Source: Nitrospirae bacterium 13_2_20CM_2_62_8
Lineage (GTDB): Bacteria > Nitrospirota > Nitrospiria > Nitrospirales > Nitrospiraceae
Assembly (NCBI GenBank): GCA_001914955.1
Contig: MNDM01000086.1
Location: 1-56,374 of the forward strand
Length of the DNA stretch: 56,374 nucleotides
Reading direction: 5' to 3'
Below are positions 26,199 through 35,989 of the stretch, in pieces; positions within the stretch are counted from its first letter, which is position 1, and every line of letters begins with the position of its first letter. Position numbers and translations under genes: made by a program. A model generated the notes under the pieces. That model searched no databases and was not told the DNA's origin. It was given only the letters and a program-made list of their open reading frames with translations.

Positions 26199-26652
26199 CG
26201 CACTGGAGGAGACCGGGTGGTCGCCCGCGGGCAGTTAGCCGCGGGAGGAAAGTCCGGACTCCAAGGGCAGGGTGCTGGGTAACGCCCAGGCGGAGCGATC
26301 CGACACCGGCGCCACAGAGAATAGACCGCCGATGGCCGAGTCGAGGCGCGTGCAGGGGACGCAACGCACGACCTCATCTCGGCTCAGGCAAGGGTGAAAC
26401 GGCGGGGTAAGAGCCCACCGCGTCTCGTGGTGACATGGACGGCACGGCAAGCGTCGCCCGGAGCAAGACCAAATAGGAGGACGGCCGAGACGCGACTCGT
26501 TCTCGTCTCGGACGCGGCTGGCCCGGCCGAGGTCCTCGGGTAGGTCGCTTGAGGCTCGGGGTAACTCGAGCCCTAGAGAAATGGCCGCCCCCGCCGTAGC
26601 GTCGCGCGAAGGCGGGACAGAATCCGGCTTATAGGTTTTCTCCAGCGCGCTC
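26199..26652 (+). ncRNA. rnpB: RNase P RNA, type A
   Basis: The catalytic RNA of RNase P, which trims tRNA 5' ends. Conserved blocks are visible in order: GGAGGAAAGTCCGGACTCC, the CAGGGTGCTGGGTAACGCC region, ACAGAGAATAGACCGCC, GGTAAGAGCCCACCG, GGAGCAAGACCAAATAGG, and finally GACAGAATCCGGCTTATAGG. Helix P1 pairs GCGC-A-CTGGAG near 26198-26208 with CTCCAGCGC near 26640-26648, and a TCTTTTTA run follows as the terminator. The 3' 80 bases overlap, in antisense, the end of a glutaredoxin-like gene. Confidence 0.95.
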
Positions 26653-26884
26653 TTTTTATCGCCCGCCGCAGGTCCGCTTCCGTGATCGCCCCCGAGCCTA
26701 TCTCGACCTGGTCAATCAGGAGGACCGGGACACGGGACCCGTAGCGAGCGAGGAGCTGCGCGTCTGCATCAATGTTCACGTGATTCAAGCCGAACGGCGT
26801 GGTGGCCTGCAGGCGGCGAGCCATGTTCAGCACGACGTCACACAGCTCGCACTGGTGCCGTGACAGAATCGTGACCTGAATCAT
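26573..26884 (-). CDS. Glutaredoxin-like (DUF836) protein overlapping rnpB
   Basis: A 103-residue thioredoxin-fold protein of the glutaredoxin-like DUF836 family: MIQVTILSRHQCELCDVVLNM with a C-x-x-C pair at Cys12 and Cys15, and the cis-Pro segment YGSRVPVLLID. The last ~25 residues (Arg-rich, ending ATLRRGRPFL) run past the normal end of the fold and are encoded on the strand opposite to the 3' end of rnpB. A thiol-disulfide role is likely but not shown. It is convergent with rnpB. Confidence 0.82.
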   Translation of the reverse strand: MIQVTILSRHQCELCDVVLNMARRLQATTPFGLNHVNIDADAQLLARYGSRVPVLLIDQVEIGSGAITEADLRRAIKRARWRKPISRILSRLRATLRRGRPFL

Positions 26885-27053
26885 TCTCGCACCTGCCCAT
26901 AGCTGAGCCGGCCCTCGCTGCCGACGGAATCAAGACATCCTGACCGGAGCTCCTGGAACTGAGATGGTCCTACCGTACACGGGTTGCCCGGGGTCTCTCA
27001 ACGTCGACAGGGAGACAAATCTGTAAACATCGGCGGCGGAAAGTAATTCCTAG

Positions 27054-27083
27054 TTGACTTGAAAACGGGGCTAGTGATAGTAT
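27054..27083 (+). promoter_or_regulatory. Sigma70-type promoter for the ilv operon
   Basis: TTGACT at 27054-27059, 18 bases, then TAGTAT at 27078-27083. The expected start is near 27090, leaving a ~60-base leader. The leader has a CCCATGCATGGG palindrome just before the ribosome site. Confidence 0.65.
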
Positions 27084-27152
27084 TCGCGTCTGATTCCCTT
27101 TGTTTTTCAGCGAGATTCGTTCGGTTGATGGCCCATGCATGGGGGATGAGCC

Positions 27153-28928
27153 ATGAAGGTCACGGGCGCAGAGATTTTTGTGGAATGCCTCAAGCGTGAG
27201 GGGGTGAAGACCCTCTTCGCCTTGCCGGGGGGAGTCGTACTCAAGATCTTCGATGTGCTTCACCAGCAGAAGGACATCGACGTGATCCTTACCCGGCACG
27301 AGCAGGGGGCGGGGCACATGGCCGAAGGGTACGCCAAGGCCACCGGCAAGCCCGGGGTGGCGTTGGTGACATCGGGGCCCGGCATGAGCAATATCGTCAC
27401 CGCGCTGGTTGATGCCTCGATGGACTCGGTGCCGCTCGTCTGCTTCTCGGGCCAGGTCTCGACCAGCCTGATCGGGAACGATGCCTTCCAGGAGGCCGAC
27501 AATATCGGCTTGAGCCGGCCGTGCACCAAGTACAACTTTCTTGTGAAGGATGTGAATGATTTGGCGGTGACCATCAAAGAGGCATTCTACATCGCCACGA
27601 CCGGACGACCGGGGCCGGTGCTCGTGGACATTCCGAAAGACGTGTCCATGAACAAGACGGATTTCAAGTATCCCGGCTCCGTGTCGATCCGAGGGTACAA
27701 TCCGACGTACGACGGGAACAAGTGGCAGATCAAGCAGGCGGCAGAGGCGATTGTGAAGGCCAAGAAGCCGATCCTCTATGTGGGCGGGGGTGTCATCTTC
27801 TCAGGAGCTTCCGAGGAGCTGCTCGAGCTGGCCGAGCTGACGCAGATCCCGGTCGATATGACGCTGATGGCCCTCGGCGCGTTCCCCGGCGAGCATCCGC
27901 TCTCGATGGGCATGATGGGGATGCACGGGACCTACTGGGCCAATATGGCGGTGCATTATTCCGACCTGGTGATTGCCGTGGGAGCCCGGTTCGATGATCG
28001 GGTGACCGGCAAAGTCTCCGAATTTTGTCCCCACGCCAAAGTCATCCACATCGACATTGATCCCACCTCCATCCGGAAAAATGTCAATGTGGACATCCCG
28101 ATCGTCGGGGACTGTAAACGCGTGCTCCGGGAGCTGAACCAGATCATTCGCGCGACCGTGAATGGCGAACAGAGAGAGCTGAGGAAACCCTGGTGGGACC
28201 AGATTCACGAGTGGAAGCGGGCGCACCCGCTCACCTATGAGCAGGACCCGCAAGGCCCGATCAAGCCACAGCATCTGATCAAACGTCTCTACGAGCTGAC
28301 CAAGGATCGGGATCCGATCGTATCCACCGATGTCGGTCAGCATCAGATGTGGGCGGCCCAGTACTTCACGCTGGCCAAGCCGCACCGCTGGCTCACGTCG
28401 GGAGGGCTGGGGACCATGGGGTTCGGATTTCCGGCCGCCATGGGCGCACAAGCCGCGTTTCCGAACCGCCTGGTGCTCTGCATCGCGGGCGACGGCAGCG
28501 TGCAGATGAACATGCAGGAGCTGGCCACCGCGGTCGTGAATAAGCTTCCGGTCAAGGTCTTCATCGTGAACAACCAATATCACGGCATGGTGCGCCAATG
28601 GCAGGACCTGTTCTATGAGGGGCGTTACGCGTCCAGCTATCTGGATGTGGTGCCGGATTTCGTCAAGCTGGCGGAGGCCTATGGCGCCGTGGGCTTGCGC
28701 GCGGCCAAGGTCTCGGAGGTTGATGACGTCATTCGGGAAGCCCTGGCAGCGGACAAGCCGGTGATCGTGGATGTGCCGGTGGACAAGTTCGAGAACTGTT
28801 ATCCGATGATTCCGGCCGGCGGCTGCAACCATGAAATGATCCTGGCGGATCCGCCGGAACTCAAGAAAAAGCAGGCTGCGGGCGCGCAGGTGGTCGGGGA
28901 AGACAAGGACACGGTGCTGACAGCGTAA
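27153..28928 (+). CDS. ilvB: Acetolactate synthase, large subunit
   Basis: A 591-residue thiamine/FAD enzyme condensing two pyruvates (valine, leucine) or pyruvate with 2-oxobutyrate (isoleucine). The catalytic Glu lies in TRHEQGAGHMAEGYA. The thiamine motif is GDGSVQMNMQEL...NNQYHG. The FAD-domain segment GVIFSGASEELLELAELTQIPV is present. It is first in a five-gene unit with ilvN, ilvC, psd and pssA. The ATG follows a GGGGGATG site. I see no attenuator peptide or riboswitch in its short leader. Confidence 0.96.
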   Translation: MKVTGAEIFVECLKREGVKTLFALPGGVVLKIFDVLHQQKDIDVILTRHEQGAGHMAEGYAKATGKPGVALVTSGPGMSNIVTALVDASMDSVPLVCFSGQVSTSLIGNDAFQEADNIGLSRPCTKYNFLVKDVNDLAVTIKEAFYIATTGRPGPVLVDIPKDVSMNKTDFKYPGSVSIRGYNPTYDGNKWQIKQAAEAIVKAKKPILYVGGGVIFSGASEELLELAELTQIPVDMTLMALGAFPGEHPLSMGMMGMHGTYWANMAVHYSDLVIAVGARFDDRVTGKVSEFCPHAKVIHIDIDPTSIRKNVNVDIPIVGDCKRVLRELNQIIRATVNGEQRELRKPWWDQIHEWKRAHPLTYEQDPQGPIKPQHLIKRLYELTKDRDPIVSTDVGQHQMWAAQYFTLAKPHRWLTSGGLGTMGFGFPAAMGAQAAFPNRLVLCIAGDGSVQMNMQELATAVVNKLPVKVFIVNNQYHGMVRQWQDLFYEGRYASSYLDVVPDFVKLAEAYGAVGLRAAKVSEVDDVIREALAADKPVIVDVPVDKFENCYPMIPAGGCNHEMILADPPELKKKQAAGAQVVGEDKDTVLTA

Positions 28929-29000
28929 GCTGGCAGCGAATAGCCAGCAGCGAGTAGCTCGGAGCTTCCGGCTGCTCGCTCTAAGCTATTTGCTATTGGC
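28927..29000. repeat. Degenerate inverted repeat, AGCGAATAGC-type unit
   Basis: Fills the ilvB-ilvN gap. AGCGAGTAGC at 28949-28958 pairs with GCTGCTCGCT at 28971-28980 (one G-T pair). Further AGCGAATAGC and GCTATTTGCTATTGGC units flank it. It leaves ilvN without a recognisable ribosome site. Confidence 0.65.
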
Positions 29001-29008
29001 TCTCTTGT

Positions 29009-29527
29009 ATGGAACACATCATCTCCGTCACCGTCGAGAACAAGTTCGGGGTGCTGTCACGCGTGGCCGGCCTGTTCAGCGGGCGCGGGTTCAACATCGA
29101 AAGTCTGTCGGTCGCGCCTTCGTTGGACCCCTCCACCTCCATGATGACGATCGTGACCTCGGGGGATGACCGGATCATCGAGCAGATCGTGAAACAACTC
29201 AACAAGCTGATCGATGTGATCAAGGTGGTGGACCTCAACGAAAGCGAGTTCGTCGAGCGCGAGACCGCACTCATCAAGGTGCATACGAAGCCTGAAGATC
29301 GGGCGGAAGCCTTACGGATCGCGGATATCTTTCGCGCGAACGTGGTCGACTCGACCTCGATGACGTACACGATCGAGATCACGGGTGGTACCAAGAAGAT
29401 CGAGGCGATCATCAACCTGCTGCAACCGCTCGGCATCAAAGAACTGATCAGAACCGGCCGGGTCGCCATCGCGCGGGAACCGATTCGGCCCGCGGTGGCT
29501 CAGCCGAAGCGGGTCGCAAAGGAGTGA
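29009..29527 (+). CDS. ilvN: Acetolactate synthase, small regulatory subunit
   Basis: A 172-residue regulatory subunit with an N-terminal ACT domain (MEHIISVTVENKFGVLSRVAG and GRGFNIESLSVAPS) that binds the feedback inhibitor valine, and the usual C-terminal domain ending in a conserved GLKELIRTGRVA-like segment. It activates and regulates IlvB. No Shine-Dalgarno sequence precedes the ATG, because the repeat at 28927-29000 runs almost to the start. Confidence 0.95.
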   Translation: MEHIISVTVENKFGVLSRVAGLFSGRGFNIESLSVAPSLDPSTSMMTIVTSGDDRIIEQIVKQLNKLIDVIKVVDLNESEFVERETALIKVHTKPEDRAEALRIADIFRANVVDSTSMTYTIEITGGTKKIEAIINLLQPLGIKELIRTGRVAIAREPIRPAVAQPKRVAKE

Positions 29528-29537
29528 GCTCACGTGA

Positions 29538-30575
<1,038 letters not shown>

Positions 30576-30619
30576 CGTATCAGGTCTCTCTCCGGCGCAG
30601 AGAGCGGAGGGCGGTTCGG

Positions 30620-31300
30620 ATGGCAGATCGAGCAGTCGGCATTCCAATTGTCCGGGAAGGGCTTCCGTTCGTGGCCGCGGCAGGCGGGTTGACGGCGCTG
30701 GCCGGGTCGCTCGGCTGGGTCGGCCCCGCGGTTGTTCTCGGCACGCTGACGTTGTTGACGGCCTGGTTTTTCCGGAACCCGAGACGGCACGCGCCCCAGA
30801 CGGCGGGAGCCGTGGTGGCGCCCGGCGATGGCCGCGTCCTCGCGGTCCATGAAGAGTATGAACCGCGATTTCTCAAGGATCGGAGCACTCGAGTCAGCAT
30901 CTTTCTGAGCATATTCGATGTGCACGTGACCCGCATTCCGTGCGACGGGACAATCGAAAAGATTGCCTATCAGCCCGGTCGCTTTCTGGCGGCCAACCGG
31001 CCGGAAGCCACGCTGCGAAACGAGCAGAACGGCCTTCTGATACGAACGGCGGGGGGCGCGAAGGTGCTCTGTGTCCAAGTGGCCGGGCTGCTCGCCCGGC
31101 GAATCGTCTGTTGGGCCTTTCCGGGTGAGGCAGTGGCCTGCGGCGAGCGCTTCGGTCTGATCAGATTTGGATCGCGCGTGGACATGTACCTTCCCCTCGG
31201 GGCCAAAGTGCGGGTGACGGTCGGAGATCACGTGAAGGGCGGCGAGACCGTCCTTACGGAGTTGAGCGACGAGGAGTCGTCATGCGGACTGCGCTCATGA
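30620..31300 (+). CDS. psd: Phosphatidylserine decarboxylase, short form
   Basis: A 226-residue membrane-associated proenzyme making phosphatidylethanolamine. Hydrophobic segments cover residues ~12-50. The self-cleavage site is the Gly-Ser in RFGSRVDMYLP, whose Ser becomes the pyruvoyl group. The active-site segment FDVHVTRIPCDG is present. The length matches the short, archaeal-like group rather than the ~320-residue E. coli enzyme. It overlaps pssA by 19 bases, so both phospholipid steps are coupled. Confidence 0.93.
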   Translation: MADRAVGIPIVREGLPFVAAAGGLTALAGSLGWVGPAVVLGTLTLLTAWFFRNPRRHAPQTAGAVVAPGDGRVLAVHEEYEPRFLKDRSTRVSIFLSIFDVHVTRIPCDGTIEKIAYQPGRFLAANRPEATLRNEQNGLLIRTAGGAKVLCVQVAGLLARRIVCWAFPGEAVACGERFGLIRFGSRVDMYLPLGAKVRVTVGDHVKGGETVLTELSDEESSCGLRS

Positions 31301-32070
31301 AAGAACCCAAACGAAAACGGGGGATCTATCTGATCCCCAACCTGCTGACCACCGGGAACCTGTTCAGCGGGTTGTTCTCGATCCTTGCCGTCTTCAACGC
31401 CAATTACGTGACGGCGGCGATCGCCATCCTGGTGGCCCTGATCTTCGATATGCTGGACGGCAAGTCGGCCCGCTTGATGAACAGCACCAGCCAGTTCGGA
31501 GTGGAGTATGACTCCTTGGCCGACCTCGTCTCCTTCGGGGTCGCGCCGGGACTGCTGATTTACTCCTGGGCCTTGAGCGCGCACGGCATGTTGGGCTCAG
31601 CGGTCATGTTTTCGTTTGTCGCCTGCGGGGCGCTGCGGCTCGCACGGTACAACGCCTTGGCGGCCACCACCGAGAACAAGAATTTTACCGGCCTTCCGAT
31701 TCCGGCCGCGGCCGGCGTGATCGCCACGCTGGTGGTGTTTGACCATCACATCGTGCGGATGGGCGCGGAGGTCAAACCGCTCCTGATCCTCATCATGACC
31801 CTCACGCTGGCATTCTTGATGGTCAGCACGATCAAGTACCGGAGTTTCAAGGATCTCAAGTTCCGCGGTGGTCGCCATTTCAACTACCTGGTCTGGGCGA
31901 TTCTCTCGCTGATGCTGATCGCGGCGTGGCCCCAAGTGATGTTGTTCGTCGTGTTCGCGGGCTATGCGGTGTCGGGGGTCGTTGAGAAAGGGCTGAGCCT
32001 CCTCGTCAAGGCAGTGGGCAATCGACGGGGGGCGGGGTCCGATCAACCGGTGCTGGAGAGGAAAGAGTAG
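31282..32070 (+). CDS. pssA: CDP-diacylglycerol-serine O-phosphatidyltransferase
   Basis: A 262-residue integral membrane enzyme that makes phosphatidylserine for Psd. The CDP-alcohol phosphotransferase motif D-G-x2-A-R-x8-G-x3-D-x3-D is complete (DMLDGKSARL ... FGVEYDSLAD). About seven hydrophobic segments are visible. The start at 31282 has GGAG six bases ahead; a second ATG at 31297 would give an ATGA overlap with psd. The T-box leader of leuA begins just after its stop. Confidence 0.93.
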   Translation: MRTALMKEPKRKRGIYLIPNLLTTGNLFSGLFSILAVFNANYVTAAIAILVALIFDMLDGKSARLMNSTSQFGVEYDSLADLVSFGVAPGLLIYSWALSAHGMLGSAVMFSFVACGALRLARYNALAATTENKNFTGLPIPAAAGVIATLVVFDHHIVRMGAEVKPLLILIMTLTLAFLMVSTIKYRSFKDLKFRGGRHFNYLVWAILSLMLIAAWPQVMLFVVFAGYAVSGVVEKGLSLLVKAVGNRRGAGSDQPVLERKE

Positions 32071-32079
32071 AGCGGCTGC

Positions 32080-32253
32080 AACGGGCGAGTAAGAGTCCCC
32101 GCCTGACCGGCGTGAAGGGTCACACGAAGGGTGTCCGGCTGCTCGTCGAAGCGGGGCACCGAATCAGGGTGGTACCACGGAGCGCGCTGAGCCTTCGTCC
32201 GGGGTGCCCGTTGCCCGTTTTATTGCAACGGGCCCTGGGAGGAAGGTTTTTTT
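32080..32253 (+). promoter_or_regulatory. T-box riboswitch upstream of leuA
   Basis: The conserved T-box AGGGTGGTACCACGG is at 32166-32180; its TGGT can pair with the ACCA end of an uncharged tRNA. The antiterminator pairs GG and ACG of the T-box with CGT and CC in CCTTCGTCC (32192-32200). The competing terminator uses the same CCTTCGTCC with GGGAGGAAGG, extended by GCCCGTTGC (32206-32214) with GCAACGGGC (32225-32233), and ends in seven T (32247-32253). Upstream, CCCCGC (32097-32102) pairs with GCGGGG (32151-32156). The internal loop above holds CTG/CTC leucine codons (32139-32144), the likely specifier. Confidence 0.85.
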
Positions 32254-32538
32254 GTTTGGGGGTGTGGCTGGGTTCGTCCCATGCTCCCGCACCCCGCACA
32301 CACCTGAAGGGGGTGCAGCGGCCAGGCTCCCTCCTGTGCTCGCGCGTCGCGCACTCAAGATTTATTGGTTCCGGGCCTCCGCGGATGGAGTGCTCGCCGG
32401 ACGCGCGCAGTTGGAGGCAGCCTGGCCACTGCCCCTCAGGATGGGAGGAACGGGGAGTGTGCCGGGTGATGACGCGCGCGTAGGGACTAGCCAGGCCACC
32501 CGTCAGCAATTTGTTCGTGTTGAAGAGGAGTAATGAGT
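32254..32538 (+). other. Untranslated stretch between the T-box terminator and leuA
   Basis: About 285 bases without a supported gene. GC-rich short stems are possible but none stands out. Open frames here show no family features. The final bases carry the leuA ribosome site GAGGAG. Confidence 0.5.
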
Positions 32539-34086
32539 ATGACGCGGATGATTCGGATCTTTGACACCACCTTGCGGGACGGCGAGCAATCGCCCGGGGC
32601 TGGCATGAATGTCGAGGAAAAGGTGATGATCGCCAAACAGCTGGCCAGGCTCGGGGTGGACATTATCGAGGCTGGATTCGCCTACAGTTCGCCGGGCGAT
32701 TTCGAAGCGGTCCGGCAAGTGGCCCAGGAAGTGGAGGGACCGACGATCTGCAGCCTGGCCAGGGCCAAGAAGGAAGACATCGACCGGGCGTGGGAAGCGC
32801 TGAAGGGCGCTCCGAAAGTTCGAATCCACACGTTCCTCTCGACCTCGGACATCCATCTAAAGTATCAGTTCCGGATCAGTCGGGAGGAGGCGTTGAAACG
32901 GGCGGTCGAGATGGTCCAGTGTGCGCGCAGCTACGTGGACGACGTCGAGTTCTCGCCGATGGACGCCAGCCGCTCGGATCCGAGCTACCTGTACGAGGTG
33001 CTGGAAGCGGTGATCGAGGCGGGAGCCGGAACCGTCAATCTTCCCGACACGGTCGGGTATGCATCCCCTCAGGAATTCGGGCTGCTGATCCGCGGGATCG
33101 GCGAGCGCGTTCGGAACAGCGGTCGCGCCGTGATCTCGGTCCACTGCCACAACGACCTCGGCCTGGCCGTGGCCAATTCACTGGCGGCGATCCTGGAGGG
33201 GGCCGGTCAAGTGGAATGCACGATCAACGGGATCGGCGAGCGGGCCGGCAATGCGTCGCTTGAGGAGATCGTGATGGGGCTCCGGACCCGCAAGGATTTC
33301 TACAAGGCGGATACGGGGATCCGCACCGAGGAGATTTCCAAGACCAGTCGCCTCGTCAGCAAGATCACGGGCATGGTGGTCCAGCCGAACAAGGCGATCG
33401 TCGGCGCCAATGCCTTCGCCCACACCTCCGGCATCCATCAAGACGGACTGCTGAAGGAGAAGAGCACGTACGAGATCATGCGACCCGAGTCGATCGGTCT
33501 GGTCCAGAGCCGGATGGTGATGGGGAAGCTGTCGGGCCGGCATGCCTTCCGGCAGCGGCTCGAAGAGTTGGGCTACAAACCGTCCGATGACGAGATCAAT
33601 CGGGCGTTCGACCGGGTGAAGCGGCTGGCGGATCAGAAACAAGAGATCTATGAAGAGGACCTGGAGGTCATCATCTCCGAAGAGATCGCCAAAATTCAGG
33701 AACGCGTTCAGCTCAAAACGTTGTATGTCGAAAGCGGGACCAACCAGGTACCGACCGCCACGGTGGAATTGGAGATCGACGGCCGACTCGTGAAACAGAC
33801 CGGAACGGGCGACGGGCCGGTGGACGCCGCGTATCGGACCATCGCCGCCATGACGCAGACCAAGAGCCGCCTGCTGACCTATTCGGTCAAGGCCATTACC
33901 GGCGGAACCGACGCGCAAGGCGAGGTCTCGGTGCGGCTGGAAGAGGGAGGCAAGACGGCCATCGGCCACGGAGCGGATACCGATATAATTCTGGCCTCGG
34001 CCCGGGCCTACCTCAATGCGCTCAACAAACTGGCCTACTGGGCCTCAAAGCAGGCCGATCCGGCGCAGAAGGTCGGCTTGATTTGA
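32539..34086 (+). CDS. leuA: 2-isopropylmalate synthase
   Basis: A 515-residue enzyme of the first leucine-specific step, adding acetyl-CoA to 2-oxoisovalerate. The catalytic barrel opens with [17 protein letters not shown]. The metal-binding [13 protein letters not shown] and the [11 protein letters not shown] segment follow. The C-terminal ~130 residues are the leucine-sensing regulatory domain, so feedback inhibition is likely in addition to the T-box. The ATG at 32539 is eight bases after GGAG; an ATG at 32533 lies too close to that site. Confidence 0.96.
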   Translation: MTRMIRIFDTTLRDGEQSPGAGMNVEEKVMIAKQLARLGVDIIEAGFAYSSPGDFEAVRQVAQEVEGPTICSLARAKKEDIDRAWEALKGAPKVRIHTFLSTSDIHLKYQFRISREEALKRAVEMVQCARSYVDDVEFSPMDASRSDPSYLYEVLEAVIEAGAGTVNLPDTVGYASPQEFGLLIRGIGERVRNSGRAVISVHCHNDLGLAVANSLAAILEGAGQVECTINGIGERAGNASLEEIVMGLRTRKDFYKADTGIRTEEISKTSRLVSKITGMVVQPNKAIVGANAFAHTSGIHQDGLLKEKSTYEIMRPESIGLVQSRMVMGKLSGRHAFRQRLEELGYKPSDDEINRAFDRVKRLADQKQEIYEEDLEVIISEEIAKIQERVQLKTLYVESGTNQVPTATVELEIDGRLVKQTGTGDGPVDAAYRTIAAMTQTKSRLLTYSVKAITGGTDAQGEVSVRLEEGGKTAIGHGADTDIILASARAYLNALNKLAYWASKQADPAQKVGLI

Positions 34087-34122
34087 GCGACGAGGGCGGG
34101 GTAGAGTGACCGCTGCCACTGA

Positions 34123-34204
34123 AGCGAGCAGCGGACAGCTAATAGCAAACAGATCAGAGGCTAGCAATTCCTGGCTACCAGCTATTCGCTGCTTGCTGCT
34201 CGCT
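34123..34204. repeat. Degenerate inverted repeat, AGCGAATAGC-type unit
   Basis: Between leuA and leuC. AGCGAGCAGC at 34123-34132 is perfectly complementary to GCTGCTCGCT at 34195-34204. Inner units (CTAATAGC, GCTATTCGCT) are related. Confidence 0.75.
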
Positions 34205-34226
34205 AGGTTGAAGGGGAATGCCGCCG

Positions 34227-35552
34227 ATGGGCATGAACATGACCGAGAAGATCCTGGCCCGCCACGCCGGCAAGGTGAGCGTGGCGCCGGGAGAGAATAT
34301 CTGGGTGGACGTGGACGTCCTGATGACGCACGACGTGTGCGGACCGGGGACCATCCAGATTTTCCACAAGCAATTCGGGGCCGCCGCCAGGGTGTGGGAT
34401 CGTGAGAAGGTCGTGGTGATTCCGGATCATTACATTTTCACCAAGGACCTCCACGCTCACCGCAACCTGGATCTCCTGAGGAGCTTCGTGACGGAACAGC
34501 AGCTTCCGTATTTCTATGACGTCGGCACGCCCAAGTACAAAGGCGTGTGTCACATCGCGTTGCCGGAGGAAGGACACACGAGGCCCGGCGAGGTGCTGTT
34601 CGGAACGGACTCGCATACCTGCACGGCCGGAGCGTTCGGAGAATTCGCGACCGGGATCGGCAACACGGACGCCGCCCTGATCATGGGGATCGGCAAGCTG
34701 TGGGTCAAGGTGCCGGAAACCATGCGCTTCGTCTTCGAAGGGCCGCTTCCTCCGTACCTGATGGCCAAGGATCTGATCCTGCATATCATCGGAGACATCG
34801 GGGTGGACGGCGCCACGTACCGTGCGATGGAGTTTGCGGGAGATGGGGTGATGGCGCTCAGCATCGAAGAGCGGATGACCCTGTGTAACATGGTCATCGA
34901 GGCCGGCGGCAAGAATGGCATCATCGCCCCGGACGAGGTCACGGAGGCCTTCGTCAGGTCGAAGACCAACCGGCCGTATGAGGTGGTGGCCAATGATGCT
35001 GACGCCCGGTTCCACAGCCTGCGGGTCTATCAGACGAAGGAGATCGAGCCGACGGTGGCCAAGCCGCATTCTCCGGACAATCGGGATACGGCGTTCCGGT
35101 GCCGGGACGTGGTGGTGGACCGGGCCTATATCGGCTCGTGCACGGGAGGCAAGGTCACGGATTTCCGAGCGGCGGCGAGTATCCTGAAGGGCAAGCAGGT
35201 GAAAGTGGACACGTTCGTGGTCCCGGCCACCACCGAGGTCGCCCGCGCGCTGGCGACGGAATATCTGGACGGCGAATCCCTGCAGTCTATTTTCGAAAGC
35301 GCCGGGGCCAGAATCGCGGAGGGTGCCTCCTGCGCGGCCTGCCTGGGAGGTCCGTCGGATACGTTCGGACGGCTCAACAAGAGCGAGGTCTGTATCTCCA
35401 CGACAAACCGGAACTTCCCCGGTCGGATGGGGTCGAAATCAGCGCAAGTCTACCTGGCTTCTCCTTACACCGTCGCGGCTTCCGCCGTCACCGGGAAAAT
35501 CACCGACCCTCGCGAGTTTCTGGCGGCCCGGGCCGACCGACGGTCGTGTTGA
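34227..35552 (+). CDS. leuC: 3-isopropylmalate dehydratase, large subunit
   Basis: About 441 residues, an aconitase-family [4Fe-4S] enzyme. The cluster cysteines are in IGSCTGGKV and GASCAACLGG. The active-site TDSHTCTAGAFGEFA and the start TEKILARHAGK are typical. Its length is that of the shorter (archaeal-like) LeuC type, not the ~466-residue E. coli form. The ATG at 34227 has a GGGG ten bases upstream; ATGs at 34218 and 34233 are alternatives. It works with LeuD, but a cupin gene separates the two. Confidence 0.95.
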   Translation: MGMNMTEKILARHAGKVSVAPGENIWVDVDVLMTHDVCGPGTIQIFHKQFGAAARVWDREKVVVIPDHYIFTKDLHAHRNLDLLRSFVTEQQLPYFYDVGTPKYKGVCHIALPEEGHTRPGEVLFGTDSHTCTAGAFGEFATGIGNTDAALIMGIGKLWVKVPETMRFVFEGPLPPYLMAKDLILHIIGDIGVDGATYRAMEFAGDGVMALSIEERMTLCNMVIEAGGKNGIIAPDEVTEAFVRSKTNRPYEVVANDADARFHSLRVYQTKEIEPTVAKPHSPDNRDTAFRCRDVVVDRAYIGSCTGGKVTDFRAAASILKGKQVKVDTFVVPATTEVARALATEYLDGESLQSIFESAGARIAEGASCAACLGGPSDTFGRLNKSEVCISTTNRNFPGRMGSKSAQVYLASPYTVAASAVTGKITDPREFLAARADRRSC

Positions 35553-35968
35553 TCACCAGCCTGAACCGGTGTGAAGAATTTCTTGCGGGCGACCACACGC
35601 GGTTGCGAGAGTTGCTGCATCCCTCTCGCCTCCCCGTCGCAATTCGATACAGCCTGGCCCATGGGCGGTTGGAGCCGGGGAGACGCTCGAAGCTGCATCG
35701 TCTGGCGTCGTCGGAGGTCTACTATTTTTTAGTCGGCCACGGGGTCTTCCGGGTTGGAGACGAATCGGCTGCGGTGGAGCCGGGCACGGTGGTCTATGTG
35801 CCGCCGGGAATGGCGCAGACCCTGGAAAATACCGGGGGCGCCGGACTCGAGTTCCTGTGCCTGGTTGACCCGGCGTGGAGGTCCCAGGACGAAGACGTGA
35901 TCGAAGAGCGGGACAGAAGCTCCGCACCGGATCGGACCGGATCGGAGCGGGACAGGATACAGAGGTGA
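35546..35968 (+). CDS. Cupin-domain protein between leuC and leuD
   Basis: About 140 residues with a single cupin barrel. The first motif reads PGRRSKLHRLASSEVYYFLVGHG with a His and Glu for metal. The second is GTVVYVPPGMAQTLENTG, where the usual His is replaced by Gln, so metal binding may be altered. A charged tail follows (~115-140). Starting at GTG 35546 it overlaps the last seven bases of leuC. It may be a small sensor or isomerase-like enzyme; a role in leucine synthesis is only suggested by position. Confidence 0.8.
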   Translation: MLITSLNRCEEFLAGDHTRLRELLHPSRLPVAIRYSLAHGRLEPGRRSKLHRLASSEVYYFLVGHGVFRVGDESAAVEPGTVVYVPPGMAQTLENTGGAGLEFLCLVDPAWRSQDEDVIEERDRSSAPDRTGSERDRIQR

Positions 35969-35989
35969 GCAGGAGGACGGGGGACGGGG

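Noticed and set aside
32112-32483. A 123-codon frame in the leuA leader
   Set aside because: It crosses the T-box and its terminator, which explain the sequence better.
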